In this document: in pieces, positions 1 to 5,069 of the stretch
Layout of the letters: each line of letters starts with the position of its first letter
Position numbering within the stretch: position 1 is the first letter of the stretch
Source of the DNA: Acidimicrobiaceae bacterium
GTDB taxonomy: Bacteria > Actinomycetota > Acidimicrobiia > Acidimicrobiales > Palsa-688
Assembly: GCA_009785715.1 (NCBI GenBank)
Contig: WQVT01000108.1
Coordinates: 1-7,452 of the forward strand
Direction: 5' to 3'
Length of the DNA: 7,452 nucleotides
Made by a program: the position numbers and the translations under genes
Notes under the pieces: model-generated
The model's input: the letters and a program-made list of their open reading frames with translations, nothing else
Databases searched by the model: none
What the model was told of the DNA's origin: nothing

Positions 1-244
1 GCTCGTCCCGATCGCCATGCGCCGCGCGGCCGAGCTACGCGATGCGCGGTGCCGGCCCGACCAGGTCTGGGTCATCGGCGACACGCCCCGGGACCTGGCC
101 TGCGCCCGGGCCGCCGGCGCCCGCTGCCTGCTCGTCGGGACGGGCAAGACGCCGGCCGACCAGCTGGCCACCCTCGGGGCCGACGCGGTGCTCGACGACC
201 TCTCCGATACCGACACGGTGGCCAAGATCCTCACCGGATTCTGA
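1..244 (+). CDS. HAD-family hydrolase, C-terminal part (5' truncated)
   Basis: The reading frame is already open at base 2 and ends at TGA 242-244, so about 80 C-terminal residues are present and the start lies outside the window. The visible part carries the HAD motif IV region VIGDTPRDLACARAAGA, where the acidic residue of GDTPRD would help hold the catalytic Mg2+. A Rossmann-like strand follows (CLLVGTG), then the family's usual ending, ADAVLDDLSDTDTVAKIL. This matches the phosphoglycolate-phosphatase/haloacid-dehalogenase-like branch, cytosolic enzymes that usually remove phosphate from small molecules. The catalytic DxD motif and the cap domain are not in view, so the substrate cannot be stated. 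The ATG at base 17 is internal to the fold and is not a plausible start. The gene converges on the epoxide hydrolase gene. Family assignment is good; specific activity is unknown. Confidence 0.85.
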   Translation, partial: LVPIAMRRAAELRDARCRPDQVWVIGDTPRDLACARAAGARCLLVGTGKTPADQLATLGADAVLDDLSDTDTVAKILTGF

Positions 245-254
245 GGGGGCGGGT

Positions 255-285
255 GCCGCGGCCGGCCCGGCCCGCCCGCCGCGGC
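255..285 (+). terminator. Possible GC-only hairpin after the HAD gene
   Basis: Two copies of the 8-bp palindrome GCCGCGGC (255-262 and 278-285) can pair across a 15-base loop, 10 bases after the HAD stop codon. The surrounding bases 245-310 are almost entirely G and C. There is no T-run, so this would be a U-less actinobacterial-type terminator at best. Random pairing is likely in such a G/C-rich tract, hence the low confidence. Confidence 0.22.
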
Positions 286-318
286 CCGCCGCCCCGGCCC
301 GCCGCCCCTCCTGACGTC

Positions 319-436
319 TGTGCGCGATTCGCGTCCATGTGCCTGATTGCCGTCCATGTGAGCGGCTACAGGTCAATACACGTCGCTGCGCCGTCACATG
401 TCACGGAATCAGTCACATGTCACAGAATCGCTCACA
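319..436. repeat. 118-bp imperfect inverted repeat with 19-bp-spaced subunits (transposon-end or MITE-like)
   Basis: The left arm (319-365) and right arm (391-436) are imperfect inverted copies, matching at roughly 39 of about 49 aligned positions with a few one-base gaps, around a 25-bp centre. The tips match well: TGTGCGCGATTC on the left and TGTGAGCGATTC when the right end is read outward-in. Each arm has two subunits 19 bp apart. On the left, CGTCCATGTG starts at 332 and 351. On the right, GTCACATGTCACGGAATCA (393-411) is followed by GTCACATGTCACAGAATCG (412-430). Paired terminal repeats starting with TGT and holding tandem binding-site-like units are typical of some DDE transposon ends, such as IS481- and IS21-like elements. 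I see no transposase and no clear target duplication (GACGTC to the left, AAGCGC to the right). It lies between two convergent genes, so a structured transcript end is an alternative. Confidence 0.7.
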
Positions 437-460
437 AAGCGCAGAACCACCCCCGCCCGC

Positions 461-1660
461 CTACTCCCCGGATCGCAGGGGACGGAACACGTCGCGAAGC
501 GTCTGCGCCAGCAACCCCGGCGCGGACACCGCCGGAAAGTGGCCGCCGCGGGGGTGTTCTCCCCAGGCGGAGAGCGAGAAGTAGCGCTCGGCCAGCTCCC
601 GCGGCGGCTTCGGGAACGGGATGCGTTCGCCACCGAAGATCGTGACCGCGACGGGGGCCGGACCGCCCTCCCCCACCCGCAGGGTGTCGGCCGGCGCCTG
701 GCGGTATCTCCAGTACGGCAGGAGCGACGTGCCGATGGTCCCCGTCGACCAATACAGGGTCAGGGTGGCGAGCAGGAGCTCCCTCGGGAACGCCGGCTGC
801 CCGTCGGGGCGGACGTCGCTCCAGGCAACGACCTTCTCCCCGATCCACGACGCCAGCCCGACGGGCGAGTCGAGCAGGGCGGCGGCGATAGTCGACGGTT
901 TCGTGGCGTGCTGATGCGCGTACGCGCCTTCGGCGGCCGTCCAGGCCTCGACCTCGGCGAAGTAGGTCGTCTCGGGCTCGCTCCACGGCTTCGGAGGCGG
1001 CGGGAGCATTCCGGCAGCGACGTGCGCGCCTGCCACCACGTCAGGGTGGTCGCGCGCCAGGCGGGCGGTGATGCCGGAGCCGATGTCGCTGCCGTGCGCC
1101 ACGAACCGGCGGTACCCGAGCCCCTCGGTCATCAGCCGGTACCAGAGCTCGGCCGTCTCGATTCCCGTGAGTCCGCCGGCGGGTGGCGGGCCCGAGAACC
1201 CGTAGCCGGGCAGCGAGGGGACCACCACGTTGAAGGCGTCGGCGGGGTCGCCACCGTGGGCGGCAGGGTCGGTCAGCATGGGGATCAGGTCCAGGTACTC
1301 GCAGAACGACCCCGGCCACCCATGGGTGAGGAGGAGCGGCAGCGCCCCCTCGCTCCCCGAGCCAGAGCCAGCCGGACCAGAGACGGCCGGCTGCTGGACC
1401 GCATGGATCTCGATCCCGTCGATCAAGACCCGCACGTGGGTCAGGCTGTCGAGGCGGCGCTGGAAGACCGAAGGGTCGTACGCCCGCCAGTCCTCGATCA
1501 GCGCCGCCAGCCAATCCTCCGGCGTCCCCCGCTCCCAGCCCTCGCCCCGAGCCAAAGCCGGCAGCGGGGACAGCCGGGCCGCCCTTAGGCGCTCGCCGAG
1601 CAGGTCGAGGCTGGCCGGGTCGAGGATCGGCTCGAGTCGCTCGACCGAGACCCCTGCCAT
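461..1660 (-). CDS. Epoxide hydrolase (microsomal-EH-like alpha/beta hydrolase with EHN domain)
   Basis: This 399-residue protein has the usual length and order of bacterial microsomal-type epoxide hydrolases. An N-terminal EHN segment (about 5-105) precedes an alpha/beta-hydrolase core. Visible motifs are the oxyanion-hole loop HGWPGS (113-118), PSLPGYGFS (about 148-156), and the nucleophile elbow HGSDIGS with D192 as nucleophile, where GGDWG is more usual. The lid signature ATKPSTIAAALLDSPVGLASWI is present, as is YWSTGTIGTSLLPY (303-316), which should supply an epoxide-polarising tyrosine. E345 in FGGE is the probable charge-relay acid and H374 in RGGHFP the general base, so the triad looks complete. 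Such enzymes add water to epoxides to give diols; no signal peptide is seen. I chose ATG 1658-1660, preceded by a G-rich stretch. An in-frame GTG at 1667-1669 would add three residues. It is last in a probable operon, 26 bp after xdhC. Substrate is unknown. Confidence 0.9.
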   Translation of the reverse strand: MAGVSVERLEPILDPASLDLLGERLRAARLSPLPALARGEGWERGTPEDWLAALIEDWRAYDPSVFQRRLDSLTHVRVLIDGIEIHAVQQPAVSGPAGSGSGSEGALPLLLTHGWPGSFCEYLDLIPMLTDPAAHGGDPADAFNVVVPSLPGYGFSGPPPAGGLTGIETAELWYRLMTEGLGYRRFVAHGSDIGSGITARLARDHPDVVAGAHVAAGMLPPPPKPWSEPETTYFAEVEAWTAAEGAYAHQHATKPSTIAAALLDSPVGLASWIGEKVVAWSDVRPDGQPAFPRELLLATLTLYWSTGTIGTSLLPYWRYRQAPADTLRVGEGGPAPVAVTIFGGERIPFPKPPRELAERYFSLSAWGEHPRGGHFPAVSAPGLLAQTLRDVFRPLRSGE

Positions 1661-1686
1661 CTGACCCACCCCCGCCCGACGAGGAG

Positions 1687-2718
1687 CTAGGCGCCGGCCA
1701 CCGCCGACAGCGGGGCATGGATCGGGCCTTGGCGCTGGCCGAGAGGGCGGCCGTCCCGACCGCTGCGCACGGCGAGGATCTCGGCAACGATCGCCATCGC
1801 CACCTCAGCGGGCCGGCGCCCTCCGAGGTCCAGTCCGATGGGCCGGTGGATCCGCTCGAGGTCCGCGTCCCCGAACCCAACCGCCCGCAGGCGCTCGAGC
1901 CGGGCGGTCTGCGTCCGGCGCGACCCCATGGCTCCGACGTAGGCCACCCGCCTCTCGAGCGCCCGGGAGAGCACCGGGGTGTCGACGTCCGGATCGTGGC
2001 TCAGCATGACCACGGCGGCCGAGTCGGCGGCCCACGCGAGCGCGGCTTCGGCGTCGGCGACCGAGGGCCCCGAGCGTGCCTCCCAGCCGAGCAGGCCGGC
2101 CTGCGCCTTGATCGCGTCGACCAGGTCGCCGTCCCCGACCACGACCAGTCGGGGCTCGGGCACCCACGATTCGATCAGGACCACGCCGGCGCCGTCCTCG
2201 ATCCGCCGGGTCCCGTGGCCACCCTCGGCGATCAACTCGACCGCCTTCCCCGCCAGATGATCGGGCTCACCTACAGCCAGCGCGCCGCTCCACGTGCCGT
2301 CGGCAAGGACGACCATCGACGCCGGCCCGGCGGTCGGTCCCTCGACCCGGGTGACGAGCGCGACCGGGGAGCGTTCTGCGAGTGCCGTCCAGAGCGTCGG
2401 GGGGATCTCCGCCGCCGGCTGCACGAGGAAGGAGACCTGGCCCCCGCACACGAGCCCCGCCTCGCGGATCATCTCTCCCTGGACGTCGACTTCGACGACC
2501 TCGAACCGCTCGGGGGCCAGCCGTTCCACGGTCGGCGCCAGCGCAGCAGTCCCGAAGCGGCCGAGGATGTCACCGACCTGGCCGCCGGCGCCTTCCACCG
2601 CCACCAACGGGTCGCCGGCCCACGCCGAGAAGCCCCTCAGCTCGACGACCCGGGCCAACGCGACCGGGCGACCTCCGTCGAGCCAGTCCTGCACCTGCGC
2701 TCCGAGCTCTTCCAACAT
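1687..2718 (-). CDS. XdhC/CoxI-family protein (molybdenum-cofactor maturation factor)
   Basis: This 343-residue protein has the two-part XdhC architecture. The N-terminal XdhC/CoxI domain (about 1-100) contains AGLVCGGQVSFLVQP, with the family cysteine at C91. The C-terminal Rossmann domain starts at LVVVGDGDLVDAI (about 191-203). It continues with VVMLSHDPDVDTPVL (236-250), the signature YVGAMGSRRT (260-269), and IHRPIGLDLGGRRPAEVAMAI (290-310). Known XdhC proteins bind molybdenum cofactor, assist its sulfuration and deliver it to xanthine-dehydrogenase-type hydroxylases in the cytosol. The first Rossmann loop reads GDGD rather than the common GAGH, suggesting an altered nucleotide or cofactor site. 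No hydroxylase subunit gene lies in the window, so the client enzyme is unknown. It starts at ATG 2716-2718 with no clear Shine-Dalgarno. It lies 44 bp after the methyltransferase gene and 26 bp before the hydrolase gene, as in an operon. Confidence 0.88.
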   Translation of the reverse strand: MLEELGAQVQDWLDGGRPVALARVVELRGFSAWAGDPLVAVEGAGGQVGDILGRFGTAALAPTVERLAPERFEVVEVDVQGEMIREAGLVCGGQVSFLVQPAAEIPPTLWTALAERSPVALVTRVEGPTAGPASMVVLADGTWSGALAVGEPDHLAGKAVELIAEGGHGTRRIEDGAGVVLIESWVPEPRLVVVGDGDLVDAIKAQAGLLGWEARSGPSVADAEAALAWAADSAAVVMLSHDPDVDTPVLSRALERRVAYVGAMGSRRTQTARLERLRAVGFGDADLERIHRPIGLDLGGRRPAEVAMAIVAEILAVRSGRDGRPLGQRQGPIHAPLSAVAGA

Positions 2719-2762
2719 GGGCCCAGGCTATGCGACCCCCGGAGGGGAGCGCCCAGGGAAGC

Positions 2763-3497
2763 TCAGCCGGCGGTGATCACGTACCGGGGCGAGACGCCGA
2801 TCAACCGCTCGGGGAGCGGCCGGGCGAGGTTCGCCGCCCACTCGACGTCGCGCAGCCGCTCGATCCACGGATCCGGCCAGCCTGCGGCGACCACCATGTC
2901 GATGAGCGCCGAGGGCTGCGTGCCGTGGGCGAAGGGCAACGCCTCCGAGATCTCGGAGGCGTACGGCGCATGGTGATCATCCGGGGTGCGGCGCAGCTGG
3001 CGCGCGAGGTCCCGAAGTCGGGACCGGACCATCTCCACCGGATCGACCTTTCCCCACACCCCCTCCACCAGGATCAGGCGGCCATACGGGGCGACCCCCC
3101 GCCAGGCGCTCAGGGCGGCGGTCGGGTCGGGCAGGGTCCACACGACGTGACGCTCGATCACCGCATCGAACGGTCCCGGCGGTGGATACTCGACAGGCCC
3201 CTCGACGATGTCCACGCCGAGCCCCTCGGCGGTGGCCCGAGCACGCAACTGGGAGAGCATCCCCGCCGAGACGTCGAGCGCGGTGACCTTGTGGCCGAGC
3301 CGGGCCGCAATCAGGGAGAGGAACCCCGTGCCGGCACCGCAGTCGAGGACCCGGGCAGGCGACCTCGGCAGCAATCGGGCGAACGCCGTCGCCCACGCAG
3401 CCTTCTCCGCCGAGGACGTCGGCCGGTGGCCTTCGGCCAGGTCGTAGGTGGCGGAATCGACATCCCAATAGCTGCGAATCTGATCCGCGAGAGACAT
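2763..3497 (-). CDS. Class I SAM-dependent methyltransferase
   Basis: The 244-residue protein shows the class I methyltransferase fold. SAM-binding motif I is VLDCGAGTGFLSL (50-62), the acidic end of strand 2 is TALDVS with D75, and motif IV-like FDAVIERHVVWTLPDP spans 110-125. LILVEGVWGK (141-150) follows as the next core strand. The N-terminus, SYWDVDSATYDLAEGH, matches the common YWD-ATYD opening of the Methyltransf_11/25-type group. Members transfer a methyl group from SAM to small molecules or, less often, to macromolecules; nothing here identifies the acceptor. The protein should be soluble and cytosolic. ATG 3495-3497 is favoured because a TAAGAT -10 box ends exactly 7 bases upstream, fitting leaderless transcription. 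It heads the probable operon with xdhC and the epoxide hydrolase, and is divergent from the HTH-TOBE gene. Confidence 0.85.
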   Translation of the reverse strand: MSLADQIRSYWDVDSATYDLAEGHRPTSSAEKAAWATAFARLLPRSPARVLDCGAGTGFLSLIAARLGHKVTALDVSAGMLSQLRARATAEGLGVDIVEGPVEYPPPGPFDAVIERHVVWTLPDPTAALSAWRGVAPYGRLILVEGVWGKVDPVEMVRSRLRDLARQLRRTPDDHHAPYASEISEALPFAHGTQPSALIDMVVAAGWPDPWIERLRDVEWAANLARPLPERLIGVSPRYVITAG

Positions 3498-3504
3498 CGA
3501 TCCG

Positions 3505-3510
3505 ATCTTA
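3505..3510 (-). promoter_or_regulatory. -10 box TAAGAT of the methyltransferase-xdhC-hydrolase operon
   Basis: TAAGAT on the minus strand fits the actinobacterial TAnnnT -10 consensus. Seven bases separate it from ATG 3497, so transcription would start at or next to the start codon and give a leaderless mRNA. No convincing -35 hexamer is seen. The matching arrangement on the other side of the same intergenic space raises confidence. Confidence 0.5.
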
Positions 3511-3522
3511 CGATCGACCGGG

Positions 3523-3557
3523 CGAACGGGGTCCGGTTCGTCAAAGTCCGGTCGTCA
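3523..3557. promoter_or_regulatory. Candidate operator: central dyad plus tandem repeat
   Basis: The divergent region contains an inverted repeat, CGAAC-N8-GTTCG (3523-3540), close to its midpoint. A 12/13-bp direct repeat overlaps it: GTCCGGTTCGTCA (3531-3543) and GTCCGGTCGTCA (3546-3557), 15 bp start to start. The repeats cover the -35 zone of the HTH-TOBE promoter, so a bound protein could act on both promoters. The HTH-TOBE protein itself is the obvious candidate binder, but this is inference from position. Confidence 0.4.
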
Positions 3558-3558
3558 C

Positions 3559-3564
3559 TACGAT
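3559..3564 (+). promoter_or_regulatory. -10 box TACGAT of the HTH-TOBE gene
   Basis: TACGAT matches TAnnnT and lies exactly 7 bases before ATG 3572, the spacing expected for leaderless transcription. No Shine-Dalgarno precedes this ATG, which agrees. The -35 region is weak and is taken up by the tandem GTCCGGT repeat. Confidence 0.55.
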
Positions 3565-3571
3565 CGCGCCG

Positions 3572-4027
3572 ATGCCGGTTTACCGAATCAGCCAGGCGGC
3601 CCGGCTCCTCGGGGTGAGCGCCGACACCGTCCGGCGCTGGGGGGACAGCGGTCGCCTCGCCGTCGAGCGCGACGAAGGGGGCAGGCGATGGGTCGACGGG
3701 GTGCAACTGGCGGCGCTGGCCGCCTCCCTGGTCGACGAGGGGGAACAGGGGCCGATTCGTTACTCGGCCCGTAACCGACTGCACGGCATCGTCACGAAGA
3801 TCACCAAGGACCGGGTGATTACCCAGGTGGACGTGGTGGCGGGGCCATTCCGTATCGTGTCGTTGATCAGCACCGAAGCAGCGGATCAATTGGGCCTGGA
3901 CATCGGAGTCCTGGTCGTGGCGTCGGTCAAGGCCACCAACGTGACGATCGAGACTCCCCGAGTCGCGCCGCATCCTGCCGAAGACGAGGCCTATGCCGAC
4001 GACGGCGAGGAATCCGGCTCCGTCTGA
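3572..4027 (+). CDS. HTH-TOBE (Mop-like) protein, probable molybdate/oxyanion-responsive regulator
   Basis: The 151-residue protein joins two domains. Residues about 3-50 form a MerR/excisionase-type helix-turn-helix, YRISQAARLLGVSADTVRRW, followed by a wing-like RDEGGRRWVDG. Residues about 64-127 form one TOBE/Mop domain: SARNRLHGIVTKITKD, then VITQVDVVAGPFRIVSLIS, a helix with AADQLGLDIG, and VVASVKATNVTIE. Mop domains bind molybdate or tungstate, usually as oligomers, so this is probably a one-component oxyanion sensor and DNA-binding regulator. The C-terminus (about 134-149) is acidic and likely disordered. The usual ModE has two Mop domains and a different HTH, so this is a distinct, smaller architecture. 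It is divergent from the xdhC operon with shared promoter DNA, and the metal-exporter gene follows 52 bp downstream on the same strand. Fold is confident; ligand and targets are inferred. Confidence 0.85.
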   Translation: MPVYRISQAARLLGVSADTVRRWGDSGRLAVERDEGGRRWVDGVQLAALAASLVDEGEQGPIRYSARNRLHGIVTKITKDRVITQVDVVAGPFRIVSLISTEAADQLGLDIGVLVVASVKATNVTIETPRVAPHPAEDEAYADDGEESGSV

Positions 4028-4053
4028 CCCCGGACCGCGGTAACAAACACGCT

Positions 4054-4066
4054 GTAGTACAACTAC
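4054..4066. promoter_or_regulatory. Short dyad GTAGT-ACA-ACTAC upstream of the metal exporter
   Basis: A perfect 5-bp inverted repeat with a 3-base centre lies 13 bases before ATG 4080. It sits in a locally A/T-richer 52-bp gap between the HTH-TOBE and exporter genes. Its position suits an operator for a metal-responsive repressor, or a promoter element, since TACGCG follows at 4064-4069. It matches no specific operator that I recognise, and 13 bp is short enough to be chance. Confidence 0.3.
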
Positions 4067-4079
4067 GCGTGGGTACGGA

Positions 4080-5039
4080 ATGAGCGAATCCCACCACCAC
4101 CACTCGCCTGTTGACTTCGGGTCCGGCCGGCTGGCGATGGTGCTCGGCATCTCCACGACCCTGCTGGTCGTCGAGGTGGTCGGGGCGATCGTCTCGGGAA
4201 GCCTGGCCCTCCTTGCCGACGCCGGCCACATGCTGGCGGACGTGGGGGGCCTGGCCCTGGCGCTCGTCGCCGCCCGTCTCGCGCGCCGACCGGCGACGAC
4301 GACCCTGACCTGGGGTTTTCGTCGGGCGGAGGTGCTCGCCGCCGCAGCCCAGGCGGCCGTGCTCCTGGCGGTCGGCCTGTGGGTCCTCTCGGAGGCGGTT
4401 CGCCGGCTCATCGACCCGGTCGCCGTGGCCGGTACGGCGATGGTCGTGTTCGGGGCGGCAGCACTCGCCGGCAATGCGGTTTCGGCGCTGCTCCTGAAGC
4501 ATTCGGCGTCGAATTCGATGAACACCCGCGCCGCCCTCCTGGAGGTGACCAACGACGCGCTGGGCGGCCTCGCCGTCCTGATCGCCGCGATCGTCATCGC
4601 GACCACCGGCTGGCACCGCGCCGACCCGATCGCCTCGATCCTGATCGGGGCGATGATCCTCCCCCGGGCGTGGAGCCTCCTGCACAAGGCGATCAACGTC
4701 CTGCTCGAGGCGACGCCCGAGGGCATCGACCTGACCGAGGTGCGCTCCCACCTGCTGTCGGTCGACCACGTGATCGAGGTCCACGACCTGCACGCCAATT
4801 TGGTGGCGACCGGGCTTCCGGTGCTCAGCGCCCACCTCACCGTGGAGGACGGCTGCTTCCACGACGGACACCTGCCCGAGCTCCTCGACGAAGTGCAGGC
4901 ATGTCTGGTGGGCCATTTCGACGTGCACCACTCGACGTTCCAGTTCGAACCCGCCGGGCACGCCGCCCACGAGGAGGCCTGCATGGAGGACATCCCGGAC
5001 CCGGGGGGCCACCGCCGAGACCCGCTGACCGCTCCCTAG
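4080..5039 (+). CDS. Cation diffusion facilitator (CDF) metal exporter, CzcD/ZitB-like
   Basis: The 319-residue protein has CDF length and layout: six membrane helices over about 17-205, then a cytosolic ferredoxin-like domain (about 210-292). The helix-2 signature is SGSLALLADAGHMLADV, with metal ligands H50 and D54. The conserved TLTWGFRRAEVLAA follows (75-88). In helix 5, LEVTNDALGG puts E155 where zinc CDFs usually have histidine, with D159 conserved. The N-terminus has HHHH (5-8), and further His/Cys residues occur near the C-terminus. CDF proteins in the inner membrane export Zn2+ or related divalent ions in exchange for protons; the E155 change makes the exact metal uncertain. ATG 4080-4082 gives the typical short His-rich start, but only a weak GGTACGGA precedes it. 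It follows the HTH-TOBE gene and converges on the drug exporter. Confidence 0.92.
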   Translation: MSESHHHHSPVDFGSGRLAMVLGISTTLLVVEVVGAIVSGSLALLADAGHMLADVGGLALALVAARLARRPATTTLTWGFRRAEVLAAAAQAAVLLAVGLWVLSEAVRRLIDPVAVAGTAMVVFGAAALAGNAVSALLLKHSASNSMNTRAALLEVTNDALGGLAVLIAAIVIATTGWHRADPIASILIGAMILPRAWSLLHKAINVLLEATPEGIDLTEVRSHLLSVDHVIEVHDLHANLVATGLPVLSAHLTVEDGCFHDGHLPELLDEVQACLVGHFDVHHSTFQFEPAGHAAHEEACMEDIPDPGGHRRDPLTAP

Positions 5040-5069
5040 GCCACCGCCTCTTCAGGCCACCGCCTCTTC
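5038..5069. repeat. Perfect 16-bp tandem duplication across two convergent stop codons
   Basis: AGGCCACCGCCTCTTC occurs twice without interruption (5038-5053 and 5054-5069). The first copy begins inside the exporter stop codon TAG (5037-5039). The TGA stop of the opposing transporter (5054-5052) is formed at the junction of the two copies. With one copy, the opposing frame would end GCC-TAG and encode the same C-terminus. Confidence 0.9.

Larger units (their letters stand above)
245..460. other. Convergent intergenic region, HAD gene to epoxide hydrolase gene
   Basis: These 216 bases separate the 3' ends of two converging genes. The first part (245-310) is an extremely G/C-rich, low-complexity tract made of repeated GGCCCG/CCGCC words. 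The second part holds the 118-bp inverted repeat, whose arms are less G/C-rich than the rest of the window. I found no credible gene here. Open frames crossing it are by-products of the base composition. Confidence 0.6.

Noticed and set aside
319..436. CRISPR-like array suggested by the 19-bp repeated units
   Set aside because: Only two units per side, directly adjacent or 19 bp apart with no unique spacers, and in inverted orientation; this is not CRISPR structure.
398..1588. 396-codon open frame on the plus strand opposite the epoxide hydrolase gene
   Set aside because: It is Arg/Gly/Pro-rich, matches no family and mirrors a well-supported gene; high G+C removes stop codons from the antisense frame.
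2719..2762. Separate promoter or hairpin between the methyltransferase gene and xdhC
   Set aside because: A CCCC-TCC-GGGG mini-hairpin is the only structure and no convincing -10/-35 pair is seen; a simple operon gap is more likely.
1717..2976. 419-codon plus-strand open frame opposite xdhC and the methyltransferase gene
   Set aside because: It runs across the ends of two real genes, has low-complexity composition and no recognisable domain.
3311..4993. 560-codon minus-strand open frame covering the HTH-TOBE and CDF genes
   Set aside because: It spans two genes and a promoter region. Its translation is Ser/Arg/Thr-rich with no family features, while the plus-strand proteins have clear motifs.
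3927..5012. 361-codon minus-strand open frame opposite the CDF gene
   Set aside because: His/Arg/Asp-rich antisense shadow of the CDF frame without recognisable motifs.
5040..5051. Bidirectional terminator between the convergent exporter genes
   Set aside because: Only 12 bases separate the stops, and the 16-bp repeat there is direct, not inverted, so no hairpin with a T-run can form.
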